Part shown: positions 6,472-15,048 of the stretch, piece after piece
Layout of the letters: the number at the start of each line of letters is the position of its first letter
Numbering within the stretch: position 1 is the first letter of the stretch
Assembly: GCA_964410665.1 (NCBI GenBank)
Contig: CAYPIE010000080.1
Span: 1-26,709, forward strand
DNA: 26,709 nucleotides
Direction of reading: 5' to 3'
Source of the DNA: CAYPIE01 sp964410665
GTDB taxonomy: Bacteria; Planctomycetota; Planctomycetia; Gemmatales; Gemmataceae
Program-made: the position numbers and the translations under genes
Notes under the pieces: model-generated
Database searches by the model: none
What the model saw: only the letters and a program-made list of their open reading frames with translations
Told to the model about the DNA's origin: nothing

Positions 6472-7872
6472 CTACCGAACCCTCTCTACATCTCCGAGTT
6501 TCCAAGTCTTTTCGAACAGCGGTTTATCCGGACCGTAGAGCCGGAAGAGAAGAAAGAAGTCTTCGCCGGTCGGAATCCAATTCGACTCAAGCCCCTTTGG
6601 AGCCTTCGGAGCGAAGTAAACGTCGACAGAGCCGTCATCGTTCTTCTTCATCTTGTCAATAACTTGGGAAGATAGACCGACACGGTCTGCACCCTCGACG
6701 AATCCCTTCGTTTTCATGCTGTAAACGATCACTGACCAGAAATCCTTCGCCGGCGTATCCGCAGGAACGGTAAGCCTGTAAGTGCCAGTACCGCTGAATA
6801 ACTCTCCGTCGCTATCACGAAGGCCCGTCAGATAGAAGGTCCCGCCGCCGAGCTTCTTCGGGAGATAAGTGATCCAGAAATATGCACCACCCGCACGCTC
6901 ATCGGTGAGAACGCGACTCGAATTGACGTACGGAAATCCTGCCTCTGGTTGTCCTTCCGCGAATTGCCAAACCTGCCACCCGCGGTCGCTCCACCAGGCG
7001 GTCGTGGAGTGGTTGATGAAATAGTCCTGCATCCAGGCGTAGGCCCTGGCCAGTCCCTCAAGGAGGGCCTTCTTGTCCTGCTCGCTAGGATTGAACGGTT
7101 TCCCCTTCTCGATTCCGACGCTCGCGAGCAGCGCCATCATGGCTTTGTCTTGCTCAAGGACCGGCTCTTTTTGCACGACGGAGTTGAGGTCTGTGAAGTA
7201 CGTCATATCGTAGGTGGGAAGTGTGTTCCACCTCTTCGGGAAAGCGTCAATGAACTTCGTTTTCGGTGGATTATCCGACTCTGACAGGCGGTAGACCTTG
7301 AGTGTCTGCGCGTAGGCAGCCTGATCTTCGTGAGTGCCACCGTTCTTTGCCACAGGGCGAAAAGCAAAGTGCACGCCATAAGTTCGAGGCCGGTAAACGA
7401 AATATCCCTTCGGAATGTCTTCTTCGTAGCCGGGTGGAAGAAAAAGATACTTGCCGCCCTTCCCCTGGTCGTCGCCTGATGGACCTACATCAACAATCGG
7501 AACATCCCACGAATCGACGACCGTACCGAAGTAGCTCGCCTTGTCGCCAGCGGGAGGAACCTCAATTACGAGTGGCCCCTCTTTCGTGCTTTGAGCCGTT
7601 ATTACGTACGGCGTGACGTCGTTGGCGGTCAGGAAGCCATGTCGGGATGCCATCGGTTTGGAAAAGTAAACCACATCGCCTAACTTGCCGCCCAAGTCAC
7701 GCTGGATGGAAAGCTCGATATCGTAGATTCCCACTGCAGGCATGCCCCAGATAGCGGCTTCGCATGCCCGTTGGACTTTCATTTGATAGAGAAGGGAATC
7801 GTCCGCTCGCGTCGGCGCCGCCGCGAGAACAACTATTCCTGTCAGAAAAAGTCTTTGAAGCATTAAGCTCAT
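6472..7872 (-). CDS. Secreted DUF1254/DUF1214 protein
   Basis: A 466-residue protein (COG5361-type). Residues 1-23 are a signal peptide ending PTRA, so it acts in the periplasm or outside. DUF1254 covers roughly residues 45-180 (ANDVTPYVI, then the GKGGKYLFLPPGYEEDIPKGY block); DUF1214 covers roughly 340-445 (PAKDFWSVIVYSMKTKGFV and DVYFAPKAPKGLESNWIP). The family is common and uncharacterised, with beta-rich domains. The gene lies 48 bp downstream of a second DUF1254 gene, with the same architecture, and behind a TetR gene; all three are probably one operon. Start chosen as ATG 7872; an ATG three codons on would serve equally well for the signal peptide, and no strong ribosome site separates them. 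Confidence 0.88.
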   Translation of the reverse strand: MSLMLQRLFLTGIVVLAAAPTRADDSLLYQMKVQRACEAAIWGMPAVGIYDIELSIQRDLGGKLGDVVYFSKPMASRHGFLTANDVTPYVITAQSTKEGPLVIEVPPAGDKASYFGTVVDSWDVPIVDVGPSGDDQGKGGKYLFLPPGYEEDIPKGYFVYRPRTYGVHFAFRPVAKNGGTHEDQAAYAQTLKVYRLSESDNPPKTKFIDAFPKRWNTLPTYDMTYFTDLNSVVQKEPVLEQDKAMMALLASVGIEKGKPFNPSEQDKKALLEGLARAYAWMQDYFINHSTTAWWSDRGWQVWQFAEGQPEAGFPYVNSSRVLTDERAGGAYFWITYLPKKLGGGTFYLTGLRDSDGELFSGTGTYRLTVPADTPAKDFWSVIVYSMKTKGFVEGADRVGLSSQVIDKMKKNDDGSVDVYFAPKAPKGLESNWIPTGEDFFLLFRLYGPDKPLFEKTWKLGDVERVR

Positions 7873-7920
7873 TGCATATTCCGTTTGTTGAATGTTATTC
7901 GTACAGAGTTGCTTTGGTCG

Positions 7921-9432
7921 TTATCTAACAAATTCCGGGTCGCCAGGCTTCCAACTCTTGTCGAACCACGGCTGGAGCGGGCCGTAGAGCCGGAAAAGCA
8001 TGTTCCAGCCTTTGCCGGGAACGGTTTGTAACCAGTTGTTCTCTTTGCCCTTGGGAGCCTTAGGGCCGAAGTAGATATCGTACGATCCGTCGGCGTTCGG
8101 CTCTGGCGGATTCTTGTCGACACTGCTCAGACCCGGGAAACGCTCGTCGGTCTGCAGCATGGAGCGGGTCTGATTGTCGTAGAGAGTGAAGGACCAGAAA
8201 TCCTTGGCTGGAATGTCTTTCGGCAGGGTGAGCTTGTAGGTCTTGCCGCCATCGAGGGGCTTGCCGTCCTTGTCGAGGTAGCACATGGCGTACTGAGATC
8301 CCTTTCCAACCGGAGCCGCCGTCATCGCCGGCGTGATCCCGGTGGCATAGAAGTGGAACATCGAGCGCGCGTCGAGAAGTCGCGCGCCATTCTGGATCCA
8401 TTCATGACTGCCGCCGACAAAGGGATTGGCCCAGTAACTCTTTCCCGGATAGAGGTAGAAGGCATCGTCGCGCGGACGGGCTGCGAGGGCGCGGACCGTC
8501 ACAGCTCCGATATTTGCGGCGTCAGTGAGGATCCTCTTCATCCGCTTATCCGGCGCGAATTTTTTGCCCTTCTCGATGCCGATCGAGGCGAGCAGGCCAC
8601 GGATCTCCGGGCTGAGCCCCTCGATGTTCTCATCCTGGATCTGGTGGTTGAGTTCCTCCCAATAGCCGAAGTCCATGCGGTGGATGGTATTGTGTGGGAT
8701 CTCCGAGACGTTTTTGAACGTCATCTCGACCGGATTGTCCTTCTTCGAGAGCGGATACATCTTGAAGATTTGCTTGGTGGTATCGACGGCCAGTTTGGTA
8801 GAGCCATCAACTTGAAATCCACGCCAGAGCACCCAGTGCCCCTTGGTGTTGGTTTTCGCGACGTGGTATCCCTCGGGAACTTCGCCCTCGTAGTCGTGAG
8901 GGACGATGAGGAACTTTCCGCCTTTGCCCCGATCGGGGCCGGCGTTACCGAAATCCGCCACGTATAGAAACCAAGCGTCGTTAATGAGCCCAAGCACATT
9001 GGGCGGAGTCTCTATCACCATCGGTTCGTCGCCGAGTTCCATCCACGTGGCCATATAGATCGACACCGTGTTGGGTGTCAGCCATAACGCCTTCGAGTCC
9101 ATGAGATCTTTGAAAACGAGCACGGTCTCGTTCGGCGGACCAAACTTCCGCATTCCCTGCTCCATCGCATACATCGAGGAAATCTGGATACTCGAAAGGT
9201 AGGCCTGCTGAGCCCGCTGGAAGTCGAGGTTGTCGTAGACCAGTTGGGCGGTTTTCGCATCAGGAACGCCATCGAAAGAGTTTAACGTTCCGATCGAGGT
9301 TTCCAGCTTGTCCGGCGTGGCGATGCCTTCGGGCGTCTCGGTAGTCATCTTCATCTTCGGCGGTTGGGCATGTGCGGTCGCGCCGAACAATGCAGTCAAG
9401 ATGAGGCTGGCTATTAGTTTCGAATTCTTCAT
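7921..9432 (-). CDS. Secreted DUF1254/DUF1214 protein
   Basis: A 503-residue paralogue of the gene downstream, with the same two domains. The ATG at 9432-9430 was chosen because AAGGAGA lies 8 nt upstream and a clear signal peptide follows (MKNSKLIASLILTALFGATAHA, cut near residue 22); the open frame extends upstream but overlaps the TetR gene. DUF1254 lies about 100-220 (GKGGKFLIVPHDYEGEVPEGY), DUF1214 about 370-490 (PAKDFWSFTLYDNQTRSML, YFGPKAPKGKENNWLQT). The protein ends PEFVR, like the ERVR end of its neighbour. The function is unknown. Its 5' neighbour, the TetR gene, ends 41 bp upstream on the same strand. Confidence 0.9.
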   Translation of the reverse strand: MKNSKLIASLILTALFGATAHAQPPKMKMTTETPEGIATPDKLETSIGTLNSFDGVPDAKTAQLVYDNLDFQRAQQAYLSSIQISSMYAMEQGMRKFGPPNETVLVFKDLMDSKALWLTPNTVSIYMATWMELGDEPMVIETPPNVLGLINDAWFLYVADFGNAGPDRGKGGKFLIVPHDYEGEVPEGYHVAKTNTKGHWVLWRGFQVDGSTKLAVDTTKQIFKMYPLSKKDNPVEMTFKNVSEIPHNTIHRMDFGYWEELNHQIQDENIEGLSPEIRGLLASIGIEKGKKFAPDKRMKRILTDAANIGAVTVRALAARPRDDAFYLYPGKSYWANPFVGGSHEWIQNGARLLDARSMFHFYATGITPAMTAAPVGKGSQYAMCYLDKDGKPLDGGKTYKLTLPKDIPAKDFWSFTLYDNQTRSMLQTDERFPGLSSVDKNPPEPNADGSYDIYFGPKAPKGKENNWLQTVPGKGWNMLFRLYGPLQPWFDKSWKPGDPEFVR

Positions 9433-9473
9433 GGTCGATTCTCCTTGGTGCGTCGAAACAGTGCGCGTAGGGG

Positions 9474-10142
9474 TTAGAGTTCTGTCTGGAGACGTGCCAA
9501 GGCCTCGTGCCCATAAATCGTGCTGATCCACACTTGCATGATCGATCGATAGACTGCGTCGGGCTTGCTGCGCGGGCGTCGACCAAAATGATGAATCAAT
9601 GTCCCAACATCCATGCGGTTGAGTGCGACGGCGACCGCACGTGCTTCGAAATCGGGAACCAACCCAACGGCCTGATCCTGTTCGATCCGCTTGGCGACTG
9701 CGTCGTCGAAGACTTTGACAAAGTCGTTCCACGCGCGTTCCAAACGCTCATCCATCGGTGCCGCTTCGACAACAGCACGAATAATTGGCCCACGCTGATA
9801 ACACACTTTCACGAGGTTCGACAGCGCTTCGCCTAGTTTCGCGGCGGAGTCTGTTTCCGCCGTCAGCCAAGGAGTTGCAGCTACAAGTATTTCCTGCTCC
9901 AGATCATTGAGAAGATTCTCCATCAGGTCGTGCAGGTCAGCGAAATATTGATAGAAGACCGAGCGGCTGGCTCCCGTGTTAGCCATCAGTTCAGAAATGG
10001 TCAGATCACGAAACGGCTTCGACCACAGGAACGCAAGCGCAGCGTCCAAAATTCCTTGCCGAGTCTTCTCCGACTTGCGTAGCGCAGAGCGGTCTCGCGG
10101 GTCGTTTCTACGGCGCGTCTCTTCTGATTTTGTCGCTGACAT
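9474..10142 (-). CDS. TetR-family transcription regulator
   Basis: A 222-residue protein with the usual TetR plan: a basic N-terminal arm, an HTH at ~27-72 (TISELMANTGASRSVFYQYFADLHDLM) and an all-helical ligand-binding C-terminal domain. The pattern of the HTH and the C-terminus (NRMDVGTLIHHF) is reminiscent of EthR-like regulators. As it is the first gene of the likely operon with two DUF1254 genes, it probably represses them and itself in response to a small hydrophobic ligand (inference). A possible promoter, TTGCGT-17-TAAACT on the - strand (10174-10179 and 10151-10156), lies so close to the ATG that its transcript would be nearly leaderless. Confidence 0.93.
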   Translation of the reverse strand: MSATKSEETRRRNDPRDRSALRKSEKTRQGILDAALAFLWSKPFRDLTISELMANTGASRSVFYQYFADLHDLMENLLNDLEQEILVAATPWLTAETDSAAKLGEALSNLVKVCYQRGPIIRAVVEAAPMDERLERAWNDFVKVFDDAVAKRIEQDQAVGLVPDFEARAVAVALNRMDVGTLIHHFGRRPRSKPDAVYRSIMQVWISTIYGHEALARLQTEL

Positions 10143-10361
10143 ATCGCCATAGTTTATCGACGCAGTGTCAGAAACGCAATGCGGGGCCCAGTTCCTGGAC
10201 GAACCAAAGGAGTCGCGCTGGTATCGACAATAACCATGCCCTTGTTTTCTTCGAAATTCTGTTCAGATTGCTTTACGAATCGGCCTGCCTGCCGGAAATA
10301 AGTTGCTGGGTGGGCGAGTTGCTCACGGGGCGATTCCATTGGCGTCAAGGAGAAACTACGA

Positions 10362-10907
10362 ATGGGAACCGGACTAACCTTTGCCGAATACGTAGAGTTG
10401 AAGCTCAAGCCGTGTTCGAATGCGGATCAATCATTTCATGCAGCAGCTGACGCCGAGCGAGAAGGGATGTTCCCGATGAATCTAGTGTCGGCATCCCGCC
10501 ACCTCCGATCGCGTGGCTACGACTGCAAGCCCGCGATGCTCGAACTCTTGATCCAGAATGGTGTTGTGACGCCCGACGAACAGGATGTCTGGACGCTGAG
10601 GGACGTCGATGCCGCGGCCGATCACTTCGAGGACTGCCAGATCTTCGTGCCCTATGCGGCGATGTGTGAAACGCTCGGGTGCCGCTACGCTGATTTCCTG
10701 CGGCCGCTTCGCGAGGCATCGGAGAGGGAGTCGCAAAAATACGGCAGGGAAGTTCCAGCCGATGACCAGTACTTCATCATGCATCGGGATCCTCCCCGTG
10801 GTGTGACGGCTCCTGATGGCAACCTGGTGGAGATCACGTCTTCGGTGATTTCCTTCACTCTGTGCGATGACATTCGGGAGCAGCTCGAGCGTGGCGAGGA
10901 GGTCTAG
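10362..10907 (+). CDS. Hypothetical protein, first gene of capsid operon
   Basis: A 181-residue soluble protein of unknown function. AAGGAG sits about 9 nt before ATG 10362. The middle (YDCKPAMLELLIQNGVVTPD, then VWTLRDVDAAADHFED) has the look of a winged-helix or MerR-like DNA-binding part, but this is weak. The end is acidic. Its TAG is directly followed by the ATG of the sigma-like gene. The tight link to the sigma-like and capsid genes suggests a regulatory or replication-accessory role (inference). The 219 bp before it carry no gene and should contain the operon promoter; I could not point to one. Confidence 0.8.
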   Translation: MGTGLTFAEYVELKLKPCSNADQSFHAAADAEREGMFPMNLVSASRHLRSRGYDCKPAMLELLIQNGVVTPDEQDVWTLRDVDAAADHFEDCQIFVPYAAMCETLGCRYADFLRPLREASERESQKYGREVPADDQYFIMHRDPPRGVTAPDGNLVEITSSVISFTLCDDIREQLERGEEV

Positions 10908-11564
10908 ATGAGCCAATCCTCGCCGATCGAACTGGAACTGACGCCTGATCTGATTGACTACGCCAAGGCGATAGCGATCAGGGAGGCCGAGAAACGCGCT
11001 CCGAAGTACGTGAAGTACGACGACGTAGTGCAGGAAGTGTTGTTGCACCTGATCAGTAAGCCTCCCAGGTACGATCCCGCAAAGGGTGCATCTGAAAAAA
11101 CGCTGATTCACACGATTGTGCAGCGAACAGTATTGAAGTATGTCGCCCGCCAATGCCGTCATGCTAATCAGTACAAGCAGGTCGCCGAGACAACTCCGAC
11201 GACGGACGAAGAAGTGGATGGCAAACTCAATCCACGAGCTGGAACGCCGTCAGCTCGCGAAAGGATGGCGCGTCTGATGGACGCCGAAGCTGCCGACGAT
11301 GCTTCACCCCGTGGAGAGGCCGTCGAACGGTTGCCACGTGAACTCACTTCAAAGGGTACGACGACCGACGATGTCCTCGAGTTCATCGATAGTGAGGAAA
11401 GCCGTTTGATGTGCCGACTCTACATCGAATGCAAAGGAAACGTCAGTGAGGTGGCGCGTCGGCTCGGCTTTGCCGAGGGAACAATTCGGCGTCGCCTGAA
11501 GCGACTCGCCCCAAAGTTGATTAAGGCAGGCTTCCAGCCGCTCAAAGCGGAGGAATTCAGATGA
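10908..11564 (+). CDS. Sigma-factor-like protein
   Basis: A 218-residue protein with the layout of a short sigma-70-like factor. Residues ~36-86 resemble region 2 (YDDVVQEVLLHLISKPPRYD, then a helix rich in basic residues ending YVARQCRH); residues ~95-150 are a disordered linker; residues ~170-205 form a region-4-type HTH (GNVSEVARRLGFAEGTIRRRLKRL). Region 2 is divergent, so it might instead be a sigma-derived DNA-binding protein. The start codon directly follows the preceding stop; its own TGA overlaps the ATG of the capsid gene (ATGA at 11561-11564), so it is made in step with the capsid protein. It could direct RNA polymerase to late promoters of the element (inference). Confidence 0.75.
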   Translation: MSQSSPIELELTPDLIDYAKAIAIREAEKRAPKYVKYDDVVQEVLLHLISKPPRYDPAKGASEKTLIHTIVQRTVLKYVARQCRHANQYKQVAETTPTTDEEVDGKLNPRAGTPSARERMARLMDAEAADDASPRGEAVERLPRELTSKGTTTDDVLEFIDSEESRLMCRLYIECKGNVSEVARRLGFAEGTIRRRLKRLAPKLIKAGFQPLKAEEFR

Positions 11565-13399
11565 CTACGGCAACTGAGGAACTGTTACTCGCGGCAACAG
11601 ATGTCGAGATTCAAGCGGCTGGCAGGACTCCGGCCGTGACGATCGTCGCCTACACGGGCGGTGAGATGGTCGTGCCGGGATGGGGACCGCTGGTTCTCGA
11701 CTTGGCAGGGGTTGATGTCTCGGCCTCACAGATCAGCATCCTGGCCGACCACGATTCCACGCTTCGTGGCGTTGTGGGATTCGGGCAAGCGTCCATTGCC
11801 GATGGCAAACTGCTGGTCGCCGGCACGATCGCGCCAACGACGAACGCTGCGAGGCAGATCATCGAGTTGGCGCGCAGCGGATTTCAATTTCAGGCGTCGG
11901 TGGGTGTCGCCCCAGGCGAATGGAAGCGAGCTCGCGCCGGCGACATCGTGGAAGTAAACGGACGCACGATTCGGGCGACCGGCAACGGATTCACGCTGGT
12001 ACGGTCGTCCGCACTCAAGGAAGTCAGCATTGTGGCGATCGGGGCCGATGCCGGAACGTCGGTCGCCATCGTTGCTTCGCAGGAAGGAAAAGAGGCTCTC
12101 ATGACAACTACGGAAAAGACTGCCGAGGACATCCGAGCCGAAGCGGCTGCGGAAACGGAAAGGATCACGGCGATTCGCCGTGCCTGCGATGGCGAGTACG
12201 GTGAAATCGAAGCACGGGCGATCCGCGAAGGCTGGACTGAGCAGCAAACAGAACTGGCCGTGCTGCGAGCGTCGCGTCCGCGCGGTCCGTTCATCCACAC
12301 CACGACGGCCGCGCCCACAGCCGATGTGATTGAAGCGGCAGTGCTGGTCCACATGGGCCACGAGAACCTCGTCGAGAAGCACCTTGGACCGCAAACCGCC
12401 CAACAAGCTCGCGAGCTGCGGGCTACGAGCCTCGTTGATCTGTGTCGGGCGGCACTTCTGGTTGAGCAGCGCGACGCGCCATCGGGACGCGAGGCCCTGA
12501 TCCGCGCCGCGCTTTCGACCTATGCTCTTCCCGTTGCGCTTGGGAATGCGGCGAACAAGGTGCTTCTCGATGCTTACACCGAGTCGCCGGCAAGCTGGCG
12601 CGCGTTCGCGGCGATCAAGTCGGCCGCCGACTTCAAGGATCACACCGGCATCCGACCAAGCGATACAGGCGACCTGACACAGGTCGCTCCCGGTGGCGAA
12701 TTGAAGCACGGCAGCATTGACGAGGCGACCTACCAATACTCGGTCGACACGTTCGGCAAGATGCTGTCGATCGACCGCCGCGACATCATTAACGACGACC
12801 TCGGACTCTTTGAGGATACGGCGATGTCGCTTGGGCGAGCAGCGATGCGTGCGGTCAGCGATCTGGCCTACACGACGTTGCTCGGGGCCGGCTCATTTTT
12901 CAGCGCGGGCAACGGCAACCACGATACGGGGTCAGCTTCGGCACTCGATGGGACCGCGCTCGCGACGGGCATCGCTCGCATGATGGCGCAGCGGGACCAC
13001 GAAGACCGCGATCTCGACATTCGCCCTCGAACGCTCCTGGTGCCGCCAGAGCTGCAACAGACCGCCAAGGAACTGCTGCAGTCCGATTTCATTCAGCGGT
13101 CCAATAACGACGAACCGACGGGCAATGCCCTCAAGAACGTTGTGTCGCTCGAGGTTGAACCGCGGTTGTCAAACTCGGCACGCTTTACCGGCACGAGCGT
13201 CAATGCCTGGTATCTGTTCGCCGGCCGGCAGGACGCTGCGATCGTTGTGGCTTTCCTGCAGGGCAAGCAGAGCCCGACCGTTGAGTTCTTCGGCTTCGAT
13301 GCCGACCCCAACAAACTCGCCGCGACGTGGCGAGTCTATCACGACTTCGGTTCGGCGCTGGGCGACTATCGCGCTGCGTACAAAGCCGACGGCGAATAG
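11561..13399 (+). CDS. Prohead protease fused to gpT-like major capsid protein
   Basis: A 612-residue fusion. Residues ~15-170 match the S78/U35 prohead protease fold: H64 (LADHDST), S113 (FQASVGV) and an acidic third residue, E154 or D162 (LKEVSIVAIGAD). This enzyme trims capsid precursors during phage assembly. From ~181 onward is a Mu gpT-like HK97-fold major capsid protein, recognised by PGGELKHGSIDEATYQYSVD, then SIDRRDIINDDLGLF, and the C-terminal strands. The ~70 residues after M181 (TAEDIRAEAAAETERI...) look like a scaffold-like delta segment that the protease would remove. An in-frame ATG at 12101 with a ribosome site could make the capsid part alone. The gene sits in a four-gene operon with no terminase, portal or tail gene in view. 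Confidence is high for the capsid family, lower for the protease triad. Confidence 0.9.
   Translation: MTTATEELLLAATDVEIQAAGRTPAVTIVAYTGGEMVVPGWGPLVLDLAGVDVSASQISILADHDSTLRGVVGFGQASIADGKLLVAGTIAPTTNAARQIIELARSGFQFQASVGVAPGEWKRARAGDIVEVNGRTIRATGNGFTLVRSSALKEVSIVAIGADAGTSVAIVASQEGKEALMTTTEKTAEDIRAEAAAETERITAIRRACDGEYGEIEARAIREGWTEQQTELAVLRASRPRGPFIHTTTAAPTADVIEAAVLVHMGHENLVEKHLGPQTAQQARELRATSLVDLCRAALLVEQRDAPSGREALIRAALSTYALPVALGNAANKVLLDAYTESPASWRAFAAIKSAADFKDHTGIRPSDTGDLTQVAPGGELKHGSIDEATYQYSVDTFGKMLSIDRRDIINDDLGLFEDTAMSLGRAAMRAVSDLAYTTLLGAGSFFSAGNGNHDTGSASALDGTALATGIARMMAQRDHEDRDLDIRPRTLLVPPELQQTAKELLQSDFIQRSNNDEPTGNALKNVVSLEVEPRLSNSARFTGTSVNAWYLFAGRQDAAIVVAFLQGKQSPTVEFFGFDADPNKLAATWRVYHDFGSALGDYRAAYKADGE
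12081..12103 (+). promoter_or_regulatory. Internal ribosome site and start for free capsid protein
   Basis: AGGAAGGAAAAGAGG (12081-12095) lies 5 nt before an in-frame ATG at 12101, exactly at the protease/capsid join (residue 181). It looks like the original ribosome site and start of a separate capsid gene, kept after loss of the stop codon between them. It may still yield a 432-residue capsid protein in excess over the fusion. Confidence 0.5.
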
Positions 13400-13407
13400 G
13401 TCTAAGT

Positions 13408-15048
13408 ATGGATACTCATGTTGAAGCACTGCGCTCCCCGTACGCGCTGCCACCAAACACGGTGCGGTTCTACGAGGACGGTCCCGATTGGCCAACGACG
13501 CCAGAGCGGACGGAGGCCGAACTTGCCTACCGTGAATCATTCGTGGCGGCCGCGAGCGAAGTCGCAGAATGGGCCGCGCCGGATAAGGATGCCATCGAGC
13601 AAGCCTGGGACGAGCGCAGGCAGGCATCTCGCGATGCCGAAGTGCTGGTGTCGAGCGCTGAGCTATTCGGCGTACCGGAACTCAACAGCGAGCAGATTGT
13701 GTTCCGCGTGGGCCACGAGGTTGCCGCGTCTCGCACACGGGGCCGAGTCCAGGCTATGGAGATGGCTAGGCAACTCTGGTGGAAACTATGCGAAGCCGGT
13801 GCGACTCATGCCCAAGTTGCCCGCTCAGTCATGTTGCCTTGGCACGAGGCCGTCGAAGCATGGGCGACACTGGAGATCGACCCCAAGCGGATCGTGCCGC
13901 CACCGCGGCCGGAGGATTCTGTTACGGAGGGATTTCGGCGCATGCTTGATCAGCAGATGCCTCCCAAGGGAGCAACACCACCGTGGAAGATACCGTTACC
14001 ACCACAGGCGATCAGTAGGAGGCTCAAGGACGTGGAACGTGAACAACTCGAGTGGTTGTGGCCAGGCAGAATTCCGCTGGGCAAGTTGACGCTGTTGGCC
14101 GGCGATCCTGGACTGGGAAAATCGTTTGTCACGCTCGATGTCGCTGCCCGTGTTTCGCGCGGCGAACCGTGGCCCGACATGCCATTGCTCAAGCAGTCGC
14201 CGGCGGGCGTCGTGCTCTTCAACGCCGAGGATGATCTAGCCGACACCATTGCACCGCGATTGGACAGGGCCGACGCTGATGATGCCAACATCGTCGCTGT
14301 CGAAGGTTTGGCCGAAGCAGGGCGACGCCGGCACTTCTCGCTCGAAGCCGATTTGCCACGTCTTGAAGAAGTAATCGATGAGACACCCGGAACTCGGTTG
14401 ATCGTGATCGATCCGATCTCGGCTTACACCGGCAAGGTCGACTCCCACAAGAATGCTGATGTGCGCGGTCTGCTCGCGCCGCTTGCCGAACTGGCTGGCC
14501 GCCATCGGGTGGCGGTTGTGGCTGTGACTCATCTCAGCAAATCCGGCGGCGCGAAAGCCGTTTACCGTGCGATGGGCTCGCTGGCGTTCGCAGCCGCTTC
14601 CCGAGCCGTCTGGGCTGTCGCGAAGGACCAGGACGATCCCGAGCGGCGATTGTTCCTGCCAGGCAAACTGAACCTTGCTCGCGATCCGGACGGCTTGGCT
14701 TATCGAATCATCGACGGACGAGTCGTCTGGGAGACGGAGCCAGTGCGGATGCATGCGGACGAGGCCTTTGCGGAGGAACTGAAGACAGCAAGTGACAAGA
14801 GCACTCGAGGCGCGGAGCGACGTGAGGTCGTTGCTTGGTTGCGCGACGCGCTCGCTGAAGGTCGCCTACCGTCGAAAGAGGTGATTGCGGATGCGAGAGA
14901 AAACGGATTCTCTGAGCGAACGCTAAGGCGTGCGTTCAAGGAGATAGATGGCCGATCCAAAAAGGATGGCGGCAAGTGGTATTGGAGCCTGACGGACCAA
15001 CATGGCAACCAAGGCTGCCAGGAAGAATGCCACCGACCCCCGTCTTAA
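13408..15048 (+). CDS. RepA-like AAA helicase (AAA_25)
   Basis: A 546-residue protein starting at ATG 13408, 8 bp after the capsid stop; an earlier in-frame ATG at 13327 lies inside the capsid gene. Residues ~215-430 are a RepA/RecA-type hexameric helicase core: Walker A AGDPGLGKS at ~231-239, Walker B RLIVIDPIS at ~330-338, and VTHLSKSGG near 373, the pattern of RSF1010 RepA and phage/plasmid AAA_25 proteins that unwind replication origins. The first ~200 residues are helical and do not show a primase motif. The last ~70 residues contain a winged-helix-like part (ERREVVAWLRDALAEGRLPSKEV). The C-terminal tail lies over the first iteron-like repeat. The gene links the capsid operon to autonomous replication. 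Confidence 0.9.
   Translation: MDTHVEALRSPYALPPNTVRFYEDGPDWPTTPERTEAELAYRESFVAAASEVAEWAAPDKDAIEQAWDERRQASRDAEVLVSSAELFGVPELNSEQIVFRVGHEVAASRTRGRVQAMEMARQLWWKLCEAGATHAQVARSVMLPWHEAVEAWATLEIDPKRIVPPPRPEDSVTEGFRRMLDQQMPPKGATPPWKIPLPPQAISRRLKDVEREQLEWLWPGRIPLGKLTLLAGDPGLGKSFVTLDVAARVSRGEPWPDMPLLKQSPAGVVLFNAEDDLADTIAPRLDRADADDANIVAVEGLAEAGRRRHFSLEADLPRLEEVIDETPGTRLIVIDPISAYTGKVDSHKNADVRGLLAPLAELAGRHRVAVVAVTHLSKSGGAKAVYRAMGSLAFAAASRAVWAVAKDQDDPERRLFLPGKLNLARDPDGLAYRIIDGRVVWETEPVRMHADEAFAEELKTASDKSTRGAERREVVAWLRDALAEGRLPSKEVIADARENGFSERTLRRAFKEIDGRSKKDGGKWYWSLTDQHGNQGCQEECHRPPS

Noticed and set aside
10154..10408. - strand frame with MVIVDTSA, like the start of a PIN toxin
   Set aside because: Far too short for a PIN domain, with none of its later acidic residues, and it overlaps the start of the capsid operon.
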